Assembly (NCBI RefSeq): GCF_949628265.1
Contig: NC_088788.1
Span: 9,114,001-9,178,000, forward strand
DNA: 64,000 bases
From: Cloeon dipterum
Taxonomy: Eukaryota > Arthropoda > Insecta > Ephemeroptera > Baetidae
Direction of reading: 5' to 3'
Part shown: piece after piece, positions 25,901 to 36,586 of the stretch
Layout of the letters: the number at the start of each line of letters is the position of its first letter
Position numbering within the stretch: the stretch's first letter is position 1
Translations under genes and position numbers: made by a program
Notes under the pieces: model-generated
The model's input: the letters and a program-made list of their open reading frames with translations, nothing else
Database searches by the model: none
What the model was told of the DNA's origin: nothing

Positions 25901-27237
25901 AAAAAAATGTTTCTGAAGTATATGTATGCAAACAATTTGAGTTATTTCTTTTTAAATGTATCGTTGTTTATTCTCAGTTTGTCAATACAGTCATGTAATT
26001 ATGGCATATAGTCAATACAAATTATAAATAAGCATGTCAGAAAAGGCAACATTCATTCTGGCAAAAAACTACGATTTATACGGAAAAATTGGCGATGCAA
26101 AAAAGGAGGGCCTATCATACTATCATACTTTGTTTAGCTATAAAAACTGCGATTTTTTTACCAAATTAGGTTATTATTATATTTAAGATTTAAACCTCAC
26201 CTAGTGCATAATCTTGAACAGTTAAATTTGAAATTACCTTGGGTTTTATATTTTAATCTTATCCAGGATCTGAACTAGTAAAATTTGACTTTTTGGCTCC
26301 AATGAAGATAATTTGCAAGAGCGAAACAGTTTTAGGTCAGGTTGTTCGCCTTAGCGAGTAGTCTATTTAAATATGTTGTCCGAATTAATAAAGAAACAAT
26401 TCATCTCTAACAATTCGAAAAATCAAATCAGGACAATCATTAGTTGAGTATTTCAGATTATTCTAATGTCTAAAAATGTGCTCTTGATTTCAATACCTCT
26501 CGTCGGGATCTATCCAAGAGCGAATTGTGAGGTAAATTTCCCTATTGGTGACATAAAAAAAAATTCAATAGGGAGAGACGGATAGCGTTCGCTGCTTCAT
26601 TTCAAGCAAAAATTTTGGAGTTGATTTTTTACAAAATGTAAGCTACACTCGGTTAAATTTCTGCTCTTTCCCAGTCATTTAATGAATTCGTCACAGGTCA
26701 AAGATGTTTGTTTTTGCAAATTAAAAAGTGGAAGCCATGCCAGGTTTTTCATTTTTTGGGAAGAAGGCATTGCTAGGGTGACAAAAAATTCAGGATCTAC
26801 TGGCGACATTTTCAAAGGCTTGCTAAGAATGGGTTTATTCTAATTTTCATTTCAAGTGAGAGAAAACTTAGAGCGAGGACCATCGTCCTCTCTTCATTCA
26901 GCTAGATTGATTGTCATATGATTTTTCAGAATTTTGCAACACAGATCCCCTTTAAAGATGCTGCCAATCGTCTTTAAAATGCATTAACATAATGTGCTCC
27001 AGTGATGTTCGCACACGAACGACAGCCAGATATAGAACGGCATTAATTCCTCTCAGCCTTTTAATGATTACCGCAAAACGACAAGCGCAGGAAAGGGCTA
27101 AAACACCCTCCACGTTTGTTTCCGAATCGGGGCGAAGGTCACGAGATCGAGTGGGGGGAGGGGGGCTGGCGGGCAGCTGGTGACCCTGACTGGGGTCGAG
27201 TGCCGCGCGCGATCTTTCATCAATTCGGCGGTGTTGA
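22999..27237. other. Intron/intergenic region between the two fuseless 5' modules
   Basis: Mostly AT-rich. A minus-strand open frame at 24249-24557 (102 codons) has no recognisable motif. A GC-richer patch at 24710-25180 contains TTTTATAACTC and could be promoter-like. 26980-27240 is GC-rich and probably belongs to the promoter or leader of the downstream module. Confidence 0.4.
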
Positions 27238-27324
27238 TTGCCCAGCCGCGGCTGCTGGTGCTGTTGCTGGTGCGGGAGGGGACGCGCGGTTGGTGCTGCT
27301 GGGTGCTGCGACGGGCACGGGCAG

Positions 27325-30300
27325 ATGAGCTGGCGAGCGCGGCCGGCGATGAGACGCGCAGCAGCCGAGCAGCAGACCATGTGGCCCAGCGCCGTGCTCG
27401 ACGTGCTCTTCTCGTGCCTCGTGGTCGCGCCCTGCGTCGTCGGCTACTGGCGCGGCACCTGGGCCCTCGCCGAGCACTACATCACCCCCCAGGTGCAAAC
27501 AACACCACCCCCACCCCCAGACGGCGAAAGTGCCAGTGTGTGCAGTGTGTCGATTGCAAAGTGACAGTAGAATGAGAGTTTTTCTTATCTCAATCTCCTC
27601 GATGGTACGTGGTTCTCGAATGAGCAGGATTGGTCCAGGTGACTCGAGCTCGAGAAGAAACATTTAAAGCGAATTTACTGTTTCTAACAAGGTAAATAGC
27701 GGATTTTTCTAGTCTCCTGAGGATTCTAAAAATTTTAAATAACAAAAATATGTTAAATTTCTAATTCTCTAGTAACCTTTGTTTGATCGTTAAAGAAACT
27801 ACAAAATTACGTTACGATTGCTTACCAAACGGATGATATCAACAATGATTAAAGATTCCTTTAACAAAGATAAATATAATAGATAAAGCAGACAAGGCAA
27901 AAATATTTATATTATATGCACCTCTGTCTTAATATTTAACTCAAATTTTGTTGTATACTTTATAAATACGAAGGGAACAAAAGACTAGATAGAATTAAAA
28001 TGTTTTTATATCTTTGAGTTTTGAATTGATATTTGTGTTTAGTAATTTTGAATTTAAATTCCATATTTTTTTATTCAAAAATATATTTTTGGTAACTCTT
28101 TACCTTTCTGTTTTATAAGAAAAGTTAGATTGCGTTATAGCGAAAATTTTATCTTCTGCAAGGACTTGATTTTCTCATATAAAGTTTAACAAAATTATAA
28201 TTAATCAAAGGTAAAAGGCTTGATATTGTAAAATCCCAGAAAATCCTTGTTGCCAATCTTTTATATAAGTTTTAATTTAAATTCTTATTTTATTTTACAA
28301 TAACAAAGAGTGTCTCCATGAAGTTTTATACGCCTTTTGAACAGATTCCAACGAGATGAATCGAAATCTGCCGACGAAATCAAGCGATGTAAATTTTGGA
28401 GAAAATTGGCAAAATTTGAATATCAGTCGTAAAAAAGTCCTTTGATTATAGCATATAGCAAAACAAAAATTTCAAACCCCTTGCGCATCACTCCTTGAAC
28501 GTTTTTCGCCAGTCTCAAACGCTTATAAATTCACTGTTGCTGTTTTTAATGGCATGACAAAAGGCGAGTTATGTGCAATTGCCGCGGCCCTGGTGCCGAA
28601 CCAGCCAGCAGCCACGCACAATTGGCAAAATTGGAAATAGGCGCAGGGGCTCTGCCAGTTTGTCTCTTCGCTCGCAAACACGGCGGTTCCGAAATCGCAA
28701 CCGTGACACGTTAAAAGTGTTTTTTTTTTATTATCGATTGATAATAAGCTTATTATACTCTGTTGCTATATCAGCACTTTCTTTTGTAATCATTCTCGGC
28801 CACGAAATTTGGACTTGATTGATTGCATTATTCTTGAGCTCAGCTGATTAGCCCGAGTCTTACCCAACGCAACGCGTGTCGCAATGATTTTTACAATTTT
28901 AAATCCGTAAATTTCGCTCGTGATTGATCGGCGTGGCGCGTTTACGAAAGACTCGCGGCCTAGAGTGAGCCGACACGTCATTCCTGATAGATAAACAGAA
29001 ATTCGTTAGAATGAGATAACGCAGGCTAATAAAATCAATCGACCCTTTTGTCACTCTTTCAATATCCGTGGAGCGCTTAGGCACATAGATGTAGCATACT
29101 GCTTTTCGTATTATTTAGGAAAGTAGAGTTTTTAAACAATAACAAAAAGTCTTTCCCGCTCACACAAATTTCCGGCTGGTGCTTTTTCATTTAAAAATAA
29201 AAATGTAAGGAAATGAGAAATCATTGTTTAACTTTTTATTCGATTCATTTTATCTCTAATTTGCACGTACGACCCTGCAAAATATTTACAGCAATATTTT
29301 TAAAAATTTACGTTGCTCCAATTATTGCAGTTTTTCCGTTAGTCTCTCAGTCTCTAATTTTTTGCTGGCAGATTAATTGTTTTTTTGTCTAAATTTTAAG
29401 GACATAATCACCTGAGCTCTTGTAAAAAATAATAATAAAAGAAAAAAAATCGAGATTAAAAGCCTCCACCAGAGAAATATTTTCGCATATTTGAATGATG
29501 CAAAATTTAACAAGCCTGTCGAAATTTTGAGCAAAGATATTGCTTATGATACGGAAAAAATTGTATAAGGTTTATTATTTCAGAGTAACAATCTGACGTT
29601 TATATTATTTATATTTATTTTTAATTCATTGAAATTTAAAAAATGCACATAAAAACTAGCGCCTTTATTTAATTTTGATGTATTTGTACAATGCAATTGA
29701 CGTGCTGAAAGCGAAAGTAAATTATTACTATATTTCAAACAGTGTCTGCTTTCATTGGTTTAAAATTTTGAAATAAAAATTTGGGAACTAACCCTGAATG
29801 ATGAGCCAATTCGTATAATTACGATTGAATGTTGATCACAGTCTACGCTGAAATATATAAACTAAAATAATTTTAGTTAATTAAATGTTAAAGGTAAATA
29901 ATTCTGTAAAATCAACATTTTTTGTCGTTGCTTAATAATAAATAATACATGAAATTATAGAAAAGCATCAAATTAATAATTAAAATTATTTTTTGATAAG
30001 AACAAAGATTTTAATTAAAAAATTGAAACTGAGCACAGGTTTGCAAAACTTTTAAAATTTGCTACTATTCTGTAAAATCAAAAAAATTGCAGCAAGTTCA
30101 ATCCAGATAACCTTCATCGTTTGGCTATGTTGAGATAGTAGGTAACAAGAACAGGTCTGTGTGCGTGGTTTGTGAGAGCTACCACCTACTGCGATTTTAT
30201 TTTCAAAGCAAATGGGAAATATTTTTAACCAAGAATGCCAAGCAATAAAAAATACTTTTAATTTTCAAATAAATAAAAGCACTCAAATGAAACAAAATTT

Positions 30301-33300
30301 AAAATTTTTATTCTCTATAGTCGCGTGAATGCGTACAATGTTAATTCTTGAGTTGGAGAAATGAACGCACGCAATTTCTCTGCTTTTCCCCTGAAATGAA
30401 CCAAGAGCTCATTTAAGAACGACCGAGAGAAACGGCAGTTAGTTACTTTGCAATCGACGCCCACGCAGTCCCCCCCTGCGCGTCTGGATCTAACGTGTTT
30501 GTGCAACTGTGGCGTGCAGGACCAGACGCTGAGTGCGTGGATCTCGCTGTGCATCGGGTGCGCGTCGCACCTCGTGTTCAACTTCGTTCAGGGGCTGCTG
30601 CAGCGCCACGTGGGCACGTGGCGCAGCAGCGTGGCGTGGCTGCTGGCGTCGCGCCTCTACACGGCCTTCTTCAGCTTCGCGTGCGTCAACTGCTGGCGCG
30701 GCGTGTGGCAGACGCTCGAGCACTACACCGGCAGCGACCTCAACGCGCTCATGATCACCACGACGGCCGCCATTCTGGCGCTCGCCGTCATGCGCACCCT
30801 GCGCAACATCGCCGCGCCGCCCTTCGCCATCGTCATCGACGCCAGGCCGGCCTACTTCCAGTTTCCTACCATGTTCAGGGTCAAGCCAGTGAGTCACACT
30901 CGGAAAATTCGCCCGAAACTTGCATTTTGGTGACCTCCAGATGAAACTGGCGCCACCGTCTAGCTGAAGCTTGATGAATCTCTCATTCCCTTGCATGTGA
31001 TTGTTTTGATAAATTTGATAAAATACATCAAGATTTGCTAAAAAAAAACAAGTCAACGTTACAGCAATTTCCTTAGTACTCAAGGTAGCCGCCGCCGCCA
31101 CTAGATGTCAGCACTGTGTAATTGAGATTTTTAGGCACTTAATCGGCTTCGATATGAGACTGAATCCCTTTACTGTGTATTTCACACCAAAAATGATATC
31201 AATTGATGCTCCCATTTTAAATAGCTCTAACAAATCACCATAGAAAAGTCAGCAAAGTAGTGGGGGCCAGATTCGTGTGACGCGCAGATATGGCGTCCGG
31301 TGGAGTATGGCGTGAAAAACGGCCACGTGAAAATGCGCGAAAAGAACCAAGTTTTTCTCAATATTGTGACATAATTTGCATTACTTATAATAATTGTGTC
31401 TTTTGGATCGTAAAAACAAACTCTTGACACTCGAACGGCAATCCAAAGAGATCTTTTTGTTTCCAACATTCAGACGCCATCTTGGATCTTCGCAGTGAGA
31501 ACCAATTTTATCGCACATCTGGACCCCGCTGCAGATTTTGTTGTTTAAAAAAAATGTTTTTTACGTTTCTGCTGCGATTGGCTTTACCGATTTTTGTTTG
31601 AAAAGGTATTATTTTAAGTGTAAAAAGCGCAATATCAGCAAAAATGTCTTAAAATTGAAAGTATACGGTGGCACCATCTCTTGGCGGCTTCAAACACTCA
31701 ATCCTTACGAAAATACCGAAGTTATATAAGAAAATAATGATTTTCTTTGGTTTTGAAAGATAGAAAAAACTTTGATTTGATAAAATTCGTCAAATGGTTT
31801 ACTATCTCACTAAAAGTTTAGTTTTCGAATTTAAAAAAATCGTTTCTGATCAATCTCGCTGTGAATTCCAATTTTCTAAGCTCTGCGTTGCTCTCAGTGA
31901 ATGTGTCTTATCGTATTTTCTGCATGCTTGCTATACTGGTTTAGCCCCTCGATTGATTATAAAAGTTGTATTTTGCCTGAATGAGGGGTAAAGGCACGAA
32001 TGACCATTAGGAAGGCTGAAAACGAATATTATTTCCAGTTTTTTTCTTAGGTAATTTTATTTATTAAGTTTCGGACCGTCTTCAAATTAATCAAAATGCA
32101 AAAATTTCACGCTCGTTAGCTAGGGAAGGAATTATCAAGCTACACAAATCACGAGACATATTTCAAGATCTGAAAAAAACTTTATTTATTTACAGCAATT
32201 GCGCAAAAAAAGGGAAAAAATTGTTTTTAATTTTTTATTTAGCTTCTTACACAACGTATTTTAGAGTTGAGAGTTCGTCAAAAAATATTTTGGCGTAGTG
32301 ATTTTTCTATAAAGTTGTTTAATTTATCTAGACGAGAAAGGGGGAAAAATAAAATAGCAATTAATTTCTAAATGGGTCGTCATCCAAGATTTCCAACAAA
32401 ATATTTCTAGTTTCTTAACAATTTCCCTGTATTTTAGATTTTAATTCATCTCAATAATTATTTTCCCACCATCTTTTGAAGAATTACTTCTAAAATTAAA
32501 GTTTATATCGATTTTTGTTAAATTTTGCGTGCAGGGATCGAAGGACCCTGCGCTGCACACACTGGACTGCGTGTTCTCCGTATTCGTGGTGGGTTCGCTG
32601 GTGGTGATCGTGTGGAGAGGCACGTGGGGCATCCTCGACAGCATCCTGGTGCCGGAGCACGAGGACACCTCTGCCTGGCTCTCACTGGTAAGCGTGGCAA
32701 AACTCGTATGCCTACATTGTTGTACAAATAGAGGAAAAAACCACGCGCAATATCCAACTGTCCCATTTATTGCGTTACAAGAACCATGTTTAATGATCAA
32801 TGGATAGAAAAATTCAAACGTAATAATTATTGCGCAAGGCTGTAGTTGCTTTGCTGTACCTCATCACATTTTTTCTCTGCTGAAAGAACTGAACTTTCAT
32901 GGTTATTTTAAAGCTGTAAGATGGATAACTTCCTTACTGCAGATTTGTTATTGAGCATAGAAATCTAATCAATTTTTTTATAGCTCTCATTTTTAGAAAT
33001 TACGCACATTAAGTAATGATTAGAAAAGTAGAGAAAAATTTCTTATACACATTGCTGCTATTAATATGACTTTATCTTCAGGCACAGTTTTATATTTTTT
33101 GTCCGTTTCTTATCAATAAATTAATTTAAAATTTATCAGAATCGCGTGAATTGAGGTTATATTTTTTTAATATTTTATAAAATCAGTTAAAATGAAAAAA
33201 TAATGATATTTTAAAATTGATTGATTAAAAATTATGATAATATTCAGGTTTAAGTAAAAAGCTTAAACTTTTAAACTTTATTAATTTGCTATTTTGTATT

Positions 33301-36244
33301 CTTTAATTTCAGGCAATCGGATACGGTGTGACGGCGATCGGCTTTCTGCTGCAGGTGCCGGCGAGGATTGCGTGCGACAAACTGTCCGGCGGGCCGCGCC
33401 TCCTCGTGGCCGACCTGTACCAGTTTCTCTGCTTCTGCGGCACCGTCAACCTGTGGAGAGGCGTATGGAACCTGCTCAACATCTACTTCCTGCCAGGTGA
33501 GATTGCGTTCGATCCCTTCGCGCGTGTTATCATGATGCATGAATGTCATAATTAATTGATGTCTAACACGAGTTGATTTATTTATTGTTGAATGTGATTT
33601 GCTTGAGTGTTAGAGTGGCTTATTATTTATGCTTTATGCATTAGAATAACAATGATGACGACACTAATTTTATTATTTAATTGAATGCAATTAGATTCGG
33701 ATAAAAAATTTTAATATTTTTTATTTTCCTCTAATGATTTAAATTGTCTGGGTAGAGGAAAAATTTCGCATCGATCAACAAACACTACAATTTAAAAATA
33801 TGATTTGTATAACTCAAATTTAAAGGAAAATTAGTAAATGAATAAATAAGAGCAAGTATATTTGAAATTTTATGCTTCAAATTCTAATTTCGATAGTAGA
33901 AAGCATTGGAAATAGTCCCGTGAGTGGCGTTGGCGGACGCGAAAAGTCGGCGTGCTGTCCGAAAATTGGCTAATCAGCTCTTTCCGGCCCTTTCGAGTGC
34001 CGGTTTCTTCTCCCGCTTGCTGCCGCAGCGCGCAGATTAGATTGACTTACGACCCAGCACGCCAATCTAAATGAATTAGGAGGGCAAACTCTTGACCCTC
34101 CGGCCTGCCCCACCTCCCCTCTCGATAATTGAATAATATGCCATGCCGACTTGTTATTGTTTTCTTGTTTGCCTCGTTCGCCAGTCCGCTCGCCCGCCCG
34201 CCCTTGCGTCACACACTCCGCAAACACTAAAACCTATTCGCCACTCGAGAAAGTACTTATCTTTCCTCATGAGTCCTTTGTTTGACAATTATTTTGTCCC
34301 GCATCCGTGCCTTTCGGCAAACTACTGCTGCACTCGAAACACCACTCCAATTAAAATTTAATTAAGGATCGGATCTGGAGACGCGATTGTTGCAGCACCA
34401 CCTGTTATTCCGGACGAGTGGGTGCTGTCGATTTTATTATGTACGAATGCGCGACGGACGATTAATTAATCAAGCCGTGGAGCTCCATGTAGCGCCCGAG
34501 GCCGCTTTTATGCCGCTCCAACCTTGAACCTTTATTCGCGTGAGTGACAAGAAGTGCTGTTAAGTAATGCAAGCCGTCGTCAGAAATGAGGAAAAACAAC
34601 AGAGATCCGATGTCGCAATTCCCACGAACGCGCACCCGCTAATTTTATTTCCGCAACATAAACGGGAGAGTCGGAGAAAAAAATCAATTGAACTCACTAG
34701 TGCAGGTTGAAGAGAATGCTTTTATTTCGAGACATAATAACAATTAGTTTAAACAGATGGGGTTTAGTTATTTTAATTTTTTATAGGATTGATATTAATT
34801 TAAAACAAATTAACCCTTTCATACATGTAAGGAATGTTTCATATTGGCGCAAATTCTTTTTTGTTATCAGAAAAGCCGTTGGTGAGCTATTGGGTGACCC
34901 ACTGGGTGTGTCTGGTCGTGCTGATGATTCTGTGCTGCGGCAACTCTCTGCTCGTGCGGGGCGTCTACATCGACGGCGAGGAAGAGGGTGGCCAGTGCGT
35001 CGTCTTCCAGGTCAACTACCTCAGATACCACTACAAAGTAAGTGACACTTTCGTTTCTCAAGCATCTCTCCACTGCACTCGACAGCCCTTCGATAAAATC
35101 GAGACTATTAAAGCGCAACCGTTTGCAACTGGGATATTTATAGCTGCGTTTATTTATTTTTTAAGAAGTTCCTTCAGAAGTTTGGTTTTTTTTGTTAATT
35201 TAGGACATTAAAGTCAAATATTATCCAACTTTAATAGAAATTTTACAGTAATAGTAAAAAATTATCTTTTTTGATTGGTTCTTTTAGATCAAATTTAAGG
35301 AAAGAAAAGTGGAAAATCACTCACTATTCAAATTCTTTAAAATATTTAATTTTTTAACCATTAGGGTGGTGAAAGCTTCCCCCACCGGTAGTGTTTGAAA
35401 AGACAAAAGCTCAAAAATGATCAGAAAATCCCTTTCAATTTTTCCAGGTTCTTAAACAATCTTAAACTTACGACGTGAATTTAATCTCGTGGGGTGGCAT
35501 ATTAATTACTTTTGCTTCATACAGCAGGTGGGCATGACTAGATATGAAGTTAATATTAAATTAAAGTATTTTCTAATCTGATTTTAAAAATGTTTCTGTT
35601 TATCTTAGTTAATTTGAAAATATATTTTAAAAAATGATTAAAAAAACCATTAATTTAAAAAACAAAATAAAAAATTTATGAAATATTAAAAACGTAGACT
35701 TTAAATTGGAATATTTGAAAAGTGCGACCACTCGAGGTTGTTTTCATGTTGAATATAATTAAAACCAGGCTTCATCCTCGTTGTCAATTTAACAGAAATT
35801 CGTCGAAATTCGTCGAATTTCGTCGAATTTCGATTTAATTGACAACGAGGATGAAGCCTGGTTTTAATTATATTCAACATTTAAACTGGAAATTTTTCCA
35901 CAATAAATAAATCCATATTTTATTTAAATGTAACAGACTTTCCTAGACACTCTAAAATCAAAATTCCCCCAATCAGGAAAATTTCCACCAGTCTCCGGCT
36001 CCAAAAATCACAAATTCAGCAAAAGAAAAAACCAATTAATTTTTTGTTGCAGGAAAAGCGGCGGCGGCAGGCGGCAGCCGCGCAGTCGCAGGGCCACGCG
36101 GCCTCCGAGAAGCGCAAGGACGCGGAGGCGGCGCGGGGGCCGTCGATGGCGGCGGCGGCGGGGGCCGTCGGCGAGAACCACCTGCACCACCACCACGTGC
36201 ACGTGCCGCTGCTGACGCACACGATGCGCGACACGATACTCTGA
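27325..36244 (+). CDS. fusl: Fuseless, eight-TM presynaptic membrane protein
   Basis: Six exons: C 27325-27492, D 30520-30888, E 32535-32687, F 33313-33496, G 34871-35037 and H 36053-36244 (TGA stop); all junctions keep frame. Hydrophobic segments number one in C, three in D, about one and a half each in E and F, and one in G, eight in total as described for Drosophila Fuseless, which is needed for presynaptic calcium-channel organisation. A WRGxW motif follows alternate helices: WRGTW (C), WRGVW (D), WRGTW (E), WRGVW (F), with a weak VRGVY in G. H encodes a charged, Ala-rich tail with HLHHHHVH and ends TMRDTIL. The start is uncertain: in-frame ATGs lie at 27238, 27325, 27349 and 27379. I use 27325; 27379, just before the first helix, is equally likely. 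About 410 residues. Confidence 0.85.
31258..31531 (-). mobile_element. hAT-type MITE, copy 4 (inverted)
   Basis: This 274-bp copy lies in the fuseless intron between exons D and E. The left terminus has C to T at its first base (TAGTGGGGGCCAGAT) and the right is GGACCCCGCTG. Flanking 8-mers share only the first four bases. The interior matches the other copies throughout. Confidence 0.85.
31656..31706 (+). repeat. Fragment of the 59199-type foldback element
   Basis: About 50 bp match the right terminal region of the element at 59199-59602 (GAAAGT-TACGGTG-CACCATCTCTTG, then GGCGGCTTC-AACACT). Only the end is present, so this is a relic. Confidence 0.5.
35746..35880. repeat. Perfect 44-bp inverted repeat (long hairpin)
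   Basis: Positions 35746-35789 are the exact reverse complement of 35837-35880 (44 of 44). The 47-nt middle holds repeats of GAAATTCGTC that can themselves pair with few mismatches, so the whole 135 bp can form one long stem. It lies in the last intron of fuseless and would be transcribed. The arms show no protein coding. Confidence 0.95.
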
Positions 36245-36442
36245 GATGAGCCGAATTCCAATTTTATTTTTTGGGACCAAAGTGGACAGACTCGTGAGAC
36301 TGCCTGCACATGTGCCAACCACAGTGATTGCATTCACGTCTCAAAATGAAAGAAAATACACATACATCTCACTCGCAACAAGTGCAATAAGTTTTTGATC
36401 CACCTGCACACTGAGAATGCCGTGAATTAACCTGATGTAAAA

Positions 36443-36586
36443 CACACTTGGTCCCCCCTTTACACCTGGAGTCGTGATTTAGGCCTCTAACGGGAATTTT
36501 GGATAAATTTAATCAATTATTCTCCATACCTCTGGCCTTTAGAGGATAAAATCCCTCCTCCAGCCGTGAAAGGGGGTCTAAGTGTG
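36443..36586. repeat. Imperfect foldback (MITE-like) in the fuseless 3' region
   Basis: The left arm starts CACACTTGGTCCCCCCTTTA and the right arm ends with its imperfect complement (AAAGGGGGTCTAAGTGTG). Similarity extends about 45 bp per arm to a shared GATTT-then-CCTCTA block. It lies 200-340 bp after the fuseless stop and is probably within its 3' UTR. Confidence 0.6.

Noticed and set aside
30490..31101. 203-codon minus-strand ORF opposite fuseless exon D
   Set aside because: It is the GC-rich antisense shadow of a real exon; its composition (Arg/Ala/Glu) is typical of such shadows.
36008..36337. Minus-strand ORFs opposite fuseless exon H
   Set aside because: They are antisense shadows of the Ala/His-rich tail.
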